DNA of 7,603 bases, taken from NCBI GenBank assembly GCA_964636675.1, contig CAZWUO010000185.1:1-7603 (forward strand). Direction: 5' to 3'. Below the pieces are notes generated by a model. That model was not told the DNA's origin. It ran no database searches and worked only from the letters and a program-made list of their open reading frames with translations. Position numbers and translations under genes: made by a program. The stretch is from JALUUH01 sp964636675 (GTDB lineage: Bacteria; Pseudomonadota; Gammaproteobacteria; S012-40). Below are positions 1-5,384 of this stretch, piece after piece; within the stretch, counting starts at the first letter, position 1, and each line of letters begins with the position of its first letter.

Positions 1-87
1 GAAGTCATGGAAGGAATAGAGCGTGTAATAAGGCCTAAATCTATAACTCCACGGGTATATACTCGTAATTATTTGAAAAAACATTAA
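1..87 (+). CDS. 3' end of a gene that enters from the left edge (28 residues)
   Basis: Frame 1 is open from the first base to a TAA at 85-87 and encodes 28 residues ending in RVYTRNYLKKH. The other two plus frames contain stops within the first 40 bases. A terminator-like hairpin begins directly after the TAA, which is what the end of a transcription unit looks like. The basic, Tyr-rich tail does not let me recognise a family. The fragment is short, so chance openness cannot be excluded; the hairpin is the main support. The start codon and most of the gene lie outside the window. Confidence 0.5.
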   Translation, partial: EVMEGIERVIRPKSITPRVYTRNYLKKH

Positions 88-121
88 AAAAACCAGAAAT
101 TATTTTGATCGCTGGGTTTTT
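88..121 (+). terminator. Rho-independent terminator-like hairpin after the partial gene
   Basis: The left arm AAAAACCAG (88-96) pairs with CTGGGTTTTT (112-121), with one bulged G and a loop of about 15 bases; the right arm ends in five T. The left arm starts directly after the upstream TAA. Because the outer stem is A:T, the structure could also work weakly on the minus strand. The stem has only four or five strong pairs, so termination may be partial. That matters because the next gene starts 26 bases downstream and there is little room for a separate promoter. Confidence 0.5.
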
Positions 122-147
122 ATCAACTTTTAATAAAGGCATAACGA

Positions 148-2286
148 ATGGGTAATCAGTTAGTCAAGGGCGCGGTATTATTGATATTCGCAGCATTAAT
201 AAGCGCTTTTTTTGTTTTTGATCTCGGACAATATTTTACCTTGGAATACATTCAGCAACAACGCGAAGTATTCGATGTTTTTTATACGCAAAATACGCTG
301 TTGACGATTAGCGCCTACGTCGCTATTTATATTTTGGTGACTGCACTTTCACTGCCGGGTGCGGTTATTATGACTTTATTGGGTGGTGCTATATTTGGTC
401 TTGCTATCGGTACTGTTGCGGTTTCATTCGCTAGTACTATAGGAGCGACGCTCGCTTTTTTAGTGTCGCGGTTTTTATTAAGAGATTATGTGCAAACGAA
501 GTTCAAAGATAAATTGGCACCGATTAATGAAGGCATGGAAAAGGACGGGGCCTTCTATTTGTTCACACTACGTCTGATTCCAATTTTTCCATTTTTTGTG
601 ATTAATTTATTAATGGGTGTGACGCGAATTCGTGTATGGCAATATTTTTTCGTGAGTCAATTAGGTATGCTTCCCGGTACTCTTGTATTTGTTAACGCTG
701 GGGTTCAATTGGGAGCGCTTGATTCGTTGTCTGGGATTTTATCCCCGGCGATGATTCTTTCTTTTGCATTGCTCGGCATCATGCCATTGTTGTCAAAAAA
801 AATGATAGAAATGATAAAAACCAAAAAAGTATATAAGGGATATAAAAAACCAAAATCATTTGATTTTAATATTATAGTGATCGGCGGCGGTTCCGCTGGT
901 TTGGTTTCTTCGTATATTGCCGCCGCGGTAAAAGCAAAAGTTGCACTGATTGAAAAGCATAAAATGGGCGGTGATTGTTTAAATACCGGATGTGTGCCGA
1001 GTAAGGCACTGATTCGATCCGCGAAGATGATTTCTTATGCAAACCGTGCGACGGAGTTTGGTTTTAAGAAGATGGATGTGGAGTTTGAGTTTGCCGATGT
1101 GATGCAACGTGTGCAGCGTGTTATCAAAACGGTAGAACCGCATGATTCCGTCGAGCGCTATCAAGGTTTAGGCGTCGATGTTATTACCGGTGAGGCAATG
1201 ATTCGCTCGCCTTACGAGGTAGAAGTTAATGGCAAGGTATTAACGGCGAAAAATATCATTGTTGCAACTGGGGCTAGACCATTTGTGCCGGATATTCCTG
1301 GTCTTGATCAAATCGAATATTTTACGTCAGATACGATTTGGGAAATACGCGAGCAACCCAAACGATTATTAGTCTTGGGTGGCGGCCCCATCGGTTGCGA
1401 ACTCGCACAGGCATTTAATCGCTTAGGTGTTGCTGTTACTTTGGTGCAGCGGGATGCGCGTATTATGTTGCGCGAGGACGCCGAGATTTCGGATATGGTT
1501 GCGCATAAGTTTCGCGCCGAAGGCATGAAAGTCTGTTTGCAGCATAATCTGATCAGAATAGAGCAAGGCGCAGAAGGGAATAAGGCGATATGTATTGTTG
1601 ATGGGGAAGAGCATATATTAGAATTCGATCAGATATTGCTCGCCTTGGGTAGAAAGGCAAATGTAAAAGGCTTTGGTTTAGAAGGTTTGGGGGTAGAGAT
1701 TAGCAAGGCGGGTACAATAGCGGCGGATGACTTTTTGCGCACTAATTTTCCGAATATTTTTGTATGCGGCGATGTTGCCGGACCTTATCAGTTTACGCAT
1801 ACTGCAGCACATCAAGCATGGTATGCCGCCGTAAATGCGCTTTTTAGTCCGTTTAAAAAATTCAGGGTAGACTATTCGGTTATTCCTTGGGCGACTTATA
1901 CCGATCCGGAAGTTGCACGCGTAGGATTGAATGAGCTTGAGGCGAATGAAAAAGGCATCGCATACGAAGTGACAACTTATGGCATTGATGACCTTGATCG
2001 TGCGATTGCCGATGAAGAAGCGCATGGGTTGGTGAAAGTTCTGACCCCGCCAGGTAAAGATAAAATTCTTGGTGTGACCATCGTTGGGCATCATGCCGGT
2101 GAGTTGATTGCGGAATATGTCGCGGCAATGAAGCATGGTTTCGGCATGAATAAAATACTAGGCACTATTCATATTTATCCGACACTCGCGGAAGCGAATA
2201 AATATGCGGCGGGGGTTTGGAAGAAAAACCATAAACCAGAGAAGCTATTGTCGTGGGTGGAAAAATTTCATCGTTGGCGACGGTAG
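148..2286 (+). CDS. VTT/TVP38-family membrane domain fused to an FAD-dependent disulfide reductase (MerA/Lpd-like)
   Basis: A 712-residue two-domain protein. Residues about 1-215 are hydrophobic, with membrane segments near 8-24, 50-72, 74-108, 136-158, 170-190 and 198-215, and match the VTT (SNARE-associated, TVP38/DedA-like) pattern, including the Gly-rich stretch around 79-100. A Lys-rich linker (about 217-238) suggests that what follows is cytoplasmic. Residues about 240-690 form a class I pyridine-nucleotide disulfide oxidoreductase: FAD-binding IGGGSAG (245-251), redox pair C277/C282 in GDCLNTGCVPSK, NAD(P)-binding LGGGPIG (410-416), second FAD motif GD (541-542), and a dimerisation domain with HIYPTLAE (675-682). 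The residue before Pro-Thr is Tyr677, where lipoamide dehydrogenase and glutathione reductase have the catalytic His, and the C-terminal Cys pair of classical mercuric reductase is absent. A mercuric or lipoamide substrate is therefore not supported; the real acceptor is unknown. The ATG at 148 has AAAGG at 135-139. It is probably co-transcribed with the thioredoxin-fold gene 27 bases downstream. Confidence 0.93.
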   Translation: MGNQLVKGAVLLIFAALISAFFVFDLGQYFTLEYIQQQREVFDVFYTQNTLLTISAYVAIYILVTALSLPGAVIMTLLGGAIFGLAIGTVAVSFASTIGATLAFLVSRFLLRDYVQTKFKDKLAPINEGMEKDGAFYLFTLRLIPIFPFFVINLLMGVTRIRVWQYFFVSQLGMLPGTLVFVNAGVQLGALDSLSGILSPAMILSFALLGIMPLLSKKMIEMIKTKKVYKGYKKPKSFDFNIIVIGGGSAGLVSSYIAAAVKAKVALIEKHKMGGDCLNTGCVPSKALIRSAKMISYANRATEFGFKKMDVEFEFADVMQRVQRVIKTVEPHDSVERYQGLGVDVITGEAMIRSPYEVEVNGKVLTAKNIIVATGARPFVPDIPGLDQIEYFTSDTIWEIREQPKRLLVLGGGPIGCELAQAFNRLGVAVTLVQRDARIMLREDAEISDMVAHKFRAEGMKVCLQHNLIRIEQGAEGNKAICIVDGEEHILEFDQILLALGRKANVKGFGLEGLGVEISKAGTIAADDFLRTNFPNIFVCGDVAGPYQFTHTAAHQAWYAAVNALFSPFKKFRVDYSVIPWATYTDPEVARVGLNELEANEKGIAYEVTTYGIDDLDRAIADEEAHGLVKVLTPPGKDKILGVTIVGHHAGELIAEYVAAMKHGFGMNKILGTIHIYPTLAEANKYAAGVWKKNHKPEKLLSWVEKFHRWRR

Positions 2287-2313
2287 GGTAATGCAAAGCC
2301 CAGGAGTTAGGTT

Positions 2314-2817
2314 GTGTTTATAAAAAAACACTGGAAAAGCTGGTTAATAAATATTGTCATTGTATTAGCCGTTTACCAAGCGGTGCAATATTATCACGCG
2401 AGAAATGCGCCTAGCGGAGTTGCACCCCCACTTAATGGGTATTTATTAGACGGCCAGTTTTTTTCGCTAGCGACAATGAATGAGCGGCCGATGTTAGTTC
2501 ATTTCTGGGCGACATGGTGTGGGGTTTGTCGCCTAGAGCAAAAAAGTATCGATAATTTAGCCAAAGACTTTCCGGTGGTTGCGGTAGCAAGTCAATCAGG
2601 CACGACTCAGGAGCTTACGGCGGCGGTTAGCCAGCGTGGCATTACGGTTCCGGTGTTGCCAGATGAGCACGGTCTTTTGGCAAAAGCGTTTGGTGTCAAT
2701 GCGTATCCGACGACGTTTGTCGTCGGTGCGAATAATGAGATTTATGATGTGGAGGTGGGGTATACCACGGAGTTTGGTTTTCGGTTACGTTTATGGATGG
2801 CTGAATTGTTTTTTTAG
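2314..2817 (+). CDS. Membrane-anchored thioredoxin-fold protein (TlpA/ScsD-like protein disulfide oxidoreductase)
   Basis: A 167-residue protein. The start is GTG at 2314, preceded by AGGAG at 2302-2306 with a 7-base gap. Lys residues at 4, 5 and 8 followed by a hydrophobic segment (about 9-28) form an uncleaved anchor. By the positive-inside rule this puts the rest outside the cytoplasmic membrane. There is no lipobox Cys. The thioredoxin fold follows: FWATWCGVC with C69 and C72 as the CXXC pair, and the cis-proline loop YPTTFVV with P132. C69 and C72 are the only cysteines. The family reduces or isomerises disulfides in periplasmic or membrane proteins, as TlpA, ResA and ScsD do; the substrate here cannot be read from sequence. 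It follows the VTT-reductase gene closely and in the same direction, so an operon is likely. It converges on rnd with a 23-base gap and no convincing terminator between. Confidence 0.9.
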   Translation: MFIKKHWKSWLINIVIVLAVYQAVQYYHARNAPSGVAPPLNGYLLDGQFFSLATMNERPMLVHFWATWCGVCRLEQKSIDNLAKDFPVVAVASQSGTTQELTAAVSQRGITVPVLPDEHGLLAKAFGVNAYPTTFVVGANNEIYDVEVGYTTEFGFRLRLWMAELFF

Positions 2818-2840
2818 GTTGTCGCTACTACGAGTGATTC

Positions 2841-4001
2841 CTAAGAATTTTTAGAGAAAAATTTAAGTTCTCCCGCTACCATTTGAATATTGGTTCTTCC
2901 TTCGATAAAGTTGACCAAGGCTTCGCCCGCATGTTTGTATCGCCATCCGCTCAAAATGTCTAAATCTGTTTTACCTGCGAGCAGAGCTTGTAATTCTTTT
3001 TTGCTGCATAGGCTGCTGGGGTTAATCGAATATTTATAACACTCGTGTTTAAGAATTCCATCTAAAATATCAATGACGACGGTTTGGGTTTTTGTGGGTT
3101 TAAGTGACTTTTTAGATGTGGGCCAAAGTTCTTGTGGAATACTGACCGCAGATGCTAATTCGGCTAATACGGATGAGGCATAACGTTTTCTGAACGTTGG
3201 GCTAATGCTGCGAATATTTTCCAGGTCTGCTATTGATTGAGGCATCATTTTGACGATATCGATAATGGCTTCGTCCATTACAATATGTCTTCTTGGTTTA
3301 TTGTTTTTTATAGCCGTCGTTTCGCGCCACGCGGCGAGCTGTTGTGCATAAACCAATTGTGCGGGTCTGAGCTTTTGTATGCCTTTGAGCTTTTTCCACA
3401 TCAATTGTGGATTAGCGGTGTAATTATCGCTGGTGCCTAATAAATCAAAGTCCTCAGTTAACCATTCAAGACGGTTAAGCGCTTCCAGTTTAGCGTGTTG
3501 CAGAGGATAGAGTTCGGCGAGATGTGTAACGTCTGCGAGGGCATAGGAAAGTTGGGCATCAGTGAGTGGGCGCTTGCTCCAGTCGGTTCTTGATTGACTC
3601 TTGGATAAGTTAATCCCCAGCATGTCTTCTACCAGTTTGGCGTAGCCTACTTGGTCTGCTTGCCCTAACAAGCAGGCCGCTATCTGAGTGTCATAAATAG
3701 GCGTAGGAATTTCTCCCCAGAGCTGCAAAAAAATTTCCATATCTTGTTTGCACGCATGTAATACTTTCGTTATTTTGGGTGAAAAAAAAAGTTCTTTTAA
3801 AGGGTTTAAATCTTTGAGCAAAATCGGATCTATGCACATCGCGTGATCTTGATTGGCAACTTGAATTAAACACAGTTCGGGATAATAAGTGTGCTCGCGT
3901 AGAAACTCAGTATCAATAGCGAGAAACTCACTATGCTGAATAGATTGACAGAAATTTTGCAATTCTTGTTCAGTGGTAATTAGGGTCTGTTGACGTTTCA
4001 C
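2841..4001 (-). CDS. rnd: Ribonuclease D
   Basis: A 3'-to-5' exoribonuclease of the DEDDy class that trims the 3' ends of tRNA and other small stable RNA precursors in the cytoplasm. Numbered from GTG 4001 the protein has 386 residues, near the usual length of about 375. The exonuclease motifs are complete: Exo I D30-T31-E32, Exo II D87 (ACKQD), and Exo III YALAD with Y153 and D157. An HRDC-type segment follows at about 203-285 (RRHIVMDEAIIDIV), then a divergent C-terminal helical region. The frame stays open to another GTG at 4031, but that codon touches the T run of a hairpin and has no ribosome-binding site. The start at 4001 puts LITT at residues 7-10, close to the E. coli N-terminus, and has AGGA at 4014-4017, although the 12-base gap is long. 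E. coli rnd also uses a non-AUG start. Transcription probably begins near 4068. Confidence 0.95.
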   Translation of the reverse strand: MKRQQTLITTEQELQNFCQSIQHSEFLAIDTEFLREHTYYPELCLIQVANQDHAMCIDPILLKDLNPLKELFFSPKITKVLHACKQDMEIFLQLWGEIPTPIYDTQIAACLLGQADQVGYAKLVEDMLGINLSKSQSRTDWSKRPLTDAQLSYALADVTHLAELYPLQHAKLEALNRLEWLTEDFDLLGTSDNYTANPQLMWKKLKGIQKLRPAQLVYAQQLAAWRETTAIKNNKPRRHIVMDEAIIDIVKMMPQSIADLENIRSISPTFRKRYASSVLAELASAVSIPQELWPTSKKSLKPTKTQTVVIDILDGILKHECYKYSINPSSLCSKKELQALLAGKTDLDILSGWRYKHAGEALVNFIEGRTNIQMVAGELKFFSKNS

Positions 4002-4034
4002 GTATGAAGTTTTTCCTATCCGGTGTCGCACAAT

Positions 4035-4058
4035 AAAAAAGGCGGTATAGACCGCCTT
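4035..4058 (-). terminator. Perfect hairpin plus T run between the 55-codon gene and rnd (terminator or rnd leader element)
   Basis: On the minus strand, AAGGCGGT (4058-4051) and ACCGCCTT (4046-4039) form a perfect 8-bp stem around a 4-base CTAT loop, running into six T (4040-4035), then A and two more T. This is a textbook intrinsic terminator for the minus-strand gene ending at 4145. It also lies only about 34 bases before the preferred rnd start, so it is likely to be in the rnd leader. The plus strand has no T run after the stem, so it acts in one direction. Confidence 0.75.
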
Positions 4059-4074
4059 GTATGGTTAAACACGG

Positions 4075-4080
4075 ATTGTA
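4075..4080 (-). promoter_or_regulatory. Candidate -10 box for rnd
   Basis: TACAAT on the minus strand matches TATAAT at five of six positions. No good -35 hexamer sits 16-18 bases upstream. Transcription from here would start near 4068 and give a leader of about 67 bases that contains the hairpin and U run at 4058-4035. It is the best promoter candidate between the 55-codon gene and rnd, but it rests on one hexamer. Confidence 0.35.
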
Positions 4081-4144
4081 TCTAAGTCTCCTCGGTAATC
4101 CTAGCGGGAAATATTGATAACCTAGATAGGCTTGGGGGCGAGGG

Positions 4145-4312
4145 TTATACAGATGTGCTGTTTTCTTTTAATGTTTGTAGCTCGATTAATTGATTGATCA
4201 GCCAAGTATCGCCTGCAAAAGCCTCTAAATTCATGCTTTCATCGTCAATCTTAGCCGTGTGTTTTGAATTTTCTTGGTTCGAGCTACGCAGAGTTTTTGT
4301 CAACTGAAACAT
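4145..4312 (-). CDS. Unrecognised small protein, 55 residues
   Basis: ATG at 4312-4310 to TAA at 4147-4145. A full AGGAGG (4324-4319) lies 6 bases before the ATG, the best ribosome-binding site in the window. The protein begins MFQLTKTLRSSNQ and ends LKENSTSV. It is polar and mildly acidic (five Lys/Arg against eight Asp/Glu), with no cysteine, no signal peptide and no membrane segment. Residues 37-48 contain W37, L38, I39, L42, I43, L45 and L48, spaced like an amphipathic helix, which could bind a partner or self-associate. A hairpin with a T run follows 87 bases after the stop, and a candidate promoter lies about 90 bases upstream, so it looks like a free-standing gene. I do not recognise a family and assign no function. 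The site, the complete frame and the surrounding signals support translation; conservation is untested. Confidence 0.72.
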   Translation of the reverse strand: MFQLTKTLRSSNQENSKHTAKIDDESMNLEAFAGDTWLINQLIELQTLKENSTSV

Positions 4313-4318
4313 GGTAAA

Positions 4319-4324
4319 CCTCCT
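4319..4324 (-). promoter_or_regulatory. Consensus ribosome-binding site of the 55-codon gene
   Basis: AGGAGG on the minus strand (CCTCCT on the plus strand), 6 bases before the ATG at 4312. A perfect anti-16S match at ideal spacing is the main reason to believe in such a short gene. Confidence 0.8.
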
Positions 4325-4354
4325 GACATCTCGTGGAAATACGCTAACGGGCTA

Positions 4355-4363
4355 AAGTGGCTA
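4355..4363 (-). repeat. 9-bp TAGCCACTT motif in the leader of the 55-codon gene
   Basis: TAGCCACTT reads on the minus strand here and again on the plus strand at 4475-4483, inside the palindrome upstream of the PilZ gene, so the two copies face opposite ways 111 bases apart. On the minus strand this copy is followed by TAGCC, forming an imperfect tandem of the half-site. A nearby short inverted pair, CGCTA (4342-4346) and TAGCG (4362-4366), could fold the same stretch of leader RNA. A 9-bp match can arise by chance; the positions make it worth listing. Confidence 0.4.
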
Positions 4364-4401
4364 GCGCCTCTATCAATTGAAGCACGCATTATTCCAGCAG
4401 A

Positions 4402-4410
4402 ATATTAACA
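4402..4410 (-). promoter_or_regulatory. Candidate extended -10 promoter for the 55-codon gene
   Basis: TGTTAATAT on the minus strand fits the TGn-extended -10 pattern, with TAATAT matching TATAAT at four of six positions including both ends. A TTGAAA lies upstream (4433-4428) but at 20 bases, which is too far for a normal -35 box. Transcription would start near 4395, giving a leader of about 80 bases. Confidence 0.35.
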
Positions 4411-4473
4411 CTTGGTTAAAAAAGGTATTTCAAGCAAAAAAATGTTTTCTAGCGAGATACCTGAGCTGAGTTA

Positions 4474-4491
4474 TTAGCCACTTGTGGCTAA
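4474..4491. repeat. 18-bp palindrome in the divergent region, possible operator
   Basis: TTAGCCAC (4474-4481) and GTGGCTAA (4484-4491) are perfect inverted copies around TT. A second symmetric stretch, AGAAAAA-A-TTTTTCT (4492-4506), follows directly. The palindrome lies about 110 bases before the PilZ start and about 160 bases before the ATG of the 55-codon gene, a normal place for a dimeric repressor or activator site. As RNA it would be a hairpin with a six-base loop, but the following T run is interrupted by AGAAAAAA, so an intrinsic terminator is less likely. Confidence 0.45.
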
Positions 4492-4541
4492 AGAAAAAAT
4501 TTTTCTCGTCGACAATAGGGATAAATATGAAACATAAAATT

Positions 4542-4547
4542 TATACT
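4542..4547 (+). promoter_or_regulatory. Weak candidate -10 box for the PilZ gene
   Basis: TATACT matches TATAAT at five of six positions and would start transcription near 4554, about 46 bases before the ATG at 4600. The expected -35 position (near 4519-4524) is poor. TCGACA at 4509-4514 is one base from TTGACA but fits only weak -10 sequences such as CATAAA at 4533-4538. The stretch is very A/T-rich, so chance matches are common. No sigma-28 (flagellar) pattern was seen. Confidence 0.25.
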
Positions 4548-4587
4548 AATCAATAAGTTATTGCAGTGTTTTCAAGCTGTTAAAGTT

Positions 4588-4594
4588 AGGTGGG
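4588..4594 (+). promoter_or_regulatory. Ribosome-binding site that fixes the PilZ gene start
   Basis: AGGTGGG lies 5 bases before ATG 4600. The alternative in-frame TTG at 4561 has no such site, so the shorter reading is preferred. Confidence 0.65.
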
Positions 4595-4599
4595 ATGAT

Positions 4600-5241
4600 A
4601 TGCAGGCAAACGAAGTTTATTTTTCAAGCGGTGACCCAATGAGTATTGAGATCGTTGACGGCAATATTCATTATTGTATCCCTGCCGTTTTTCGTGGTTA
4701 CGCAGAGGGGCAAATATTACGGCTCAGCGCTAAAAATCCAATGCCGGTCAATGTGGAGACTGCAAAGCACGTGACTATTCGTTATTATAACGGTCAAAAT
4801 GCTTTTACTTTTCATAGCAAAATTATGGAGTTTGCAAACAAAGGTGATAATCAGTTCTTAATAAAGTCGCCAACCAGTATAGATTTTAAAATGACCCGGC
4901 GTGAGCATCGTGTATCGACGCCTCCTGAGCTATATTTGACGATGACGGATGGTGAAAATGCATTTCCGGTAAAAATCCTGGATCTAAGTCAAAAAGGCGC
5001 ATGTTTGGTGTCAAATTCCAGACTGGGTACGATTGGAGAGACTTTTTGTATCGAGTTACATCCTAATCCGTCAAGTGCTGTAGTGAAATTATCGTGTGAA
5101 ATCAGATATATAAGAAAAGACCTGACGAATGATGTTGGCGCGCCGGCATATTGTCATGGGATTAAATTTGGCGTCTTAGATGCGATGGCTGAGCGTTTTA
5201 TTGAGTTTTATTTAAAGGATAAACTTGCACTACTTTCATAG
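4600..5241 (+). CDS. YcgR-like PilZ-domain protein, predicted c-di-GMP receptor
   Basis: A 213-residue soluble protein read from ATG 4600; the frame extends to a TTG at 4561, which would add 13 residues but has no ribosome-binding site. Residues about 1-95 form a beta-rich domain similar in layout to the YcgR N-terminal domain. Residues about 96-210 form a PilZ domain with both halves of the c-di-GMP-binding signature: RxxxR as R100-REH-R104 and DxSxxG as D128-L-S-Q-K-G133, about 24 residues apart. Both are intact, so ligand binding is expected. In YcgR, c-di-GMP binding lets the protein act on the flagellar motor and slow swimming. Other PilZ proteins act on pili, polysaccharide export or transcription, and no motility gene nearby decides between them. 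The gene appears monocistronic: ygiQ follows 143 bases later with its own promoter. Confidence 0.88.
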   Translation: MQANEVYFSSGDPMSIEIVDGNIHYCIPAVFRGYAEGQILRLSAKNPMPVNVETAKHVTIRYYNGQNAFTFHSKIMEFANKGDNQFLIKSPTSIDFKMTRREHRVSTPPELYLTMTDGENAFPVKILDLSQKGACLVSNSRLGTIGETFCIELHPNPSSAVVKLSCEIRYIRKDLTNDVGAPAYCHGIKFGVLDAMAERFIEFYLKDKLALLS

Positions 5242-5317
5242 CAGATTCCTGCACTGAGTCAGCGCTATATTACCCGACCTCTTGCTTAGCATGCCGTAAG
5301 AAGAATAACGGGATTTT

Positions 5318-5326
5318 TGTTATAAT
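5318..5326 (+). promoter_or_regulatory. Extended -10 promoter of ygiQ
   Basis: TGTTATAAT is a perfect TGn-extended -10 element with a consensus TATAAT at 5321-5326. There is no clear -35 hexamer at 17 bases (AAGAAG), as is common for extended -10 promoters. Transcription would begin near 5333, giving a leader of about 52 bases before the ATG at 5385. Confidence 0.6.
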
Positions 5327-5384
5327 AAACAATTTGCAAAGCCATCCACTGTTAGTTAGTGACTAGTAACCACCCGGATCTCAG

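Noticed and set aside
105..134. TTGATC-18-TTTAAT as a promoter for the VTT-reductase gene
   Set aside because: It overlaps the terminator-like hairpin, and transcription would begin after the ribosome-binding site at 135-139.
1678..2136. 152-codon open frame on the minus strand inside the VTT-reductase gene
   Set aside because: It lies wholly opposite a well-conserved reductase domain, has no ribosome-binding site support, and its product shows no family pattern; it is a shadow frame.
2846..2863. AATTTTT-AGAG-AAAAATT inverted repeat at the convergent junction of the thioredoxin-fold gene and rnd
   Set aside because: The stem is entirely A:T and lies inside the rnd coding end; too weak to call a terminator.
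4002..4031. Ten-codon N-terminal extension of rnd to GTG 4031
   Set aside because: The GTG at 4031 abuts the T run of the hairpin and has no ribosome-binding site, and the extra residues have no counterpart in E. coli RNase D. GTG 4001 is preferred, though its AGGA is 12 bases away.
4029..4072. Short minus-strand frame from GTG near 4072 across the rnd hairpin as a leader peptide
   Set aside because: The nearest GAGGAG is about 15 bases from the start codon, and the frame mostly encodes the hairpin arms; no independent support.
4117..4148. ATAACC...GGTTAT inverted repeat at the stop of the 55-codon gene
   Set aside because: Six-bp stem, 20-base loop and no T run; the hairpin at 4035-4058 is a much better terminator.
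4561..4599. TTG 4561 start for the PilZ gene
   Set aside because: No ribosome-binding site precedes it, while ATG 4600 has AGGTGGG at good spacing.
5269..5320. CCCG...CGGGATTTTTG as a terminator of the PilZ gene
   Set aside because: Only a 4-bp outer stem around a loop of over 30 bases with a mismatched inner stem, and the T run overlaps the ygiQ promoter; not convincing.
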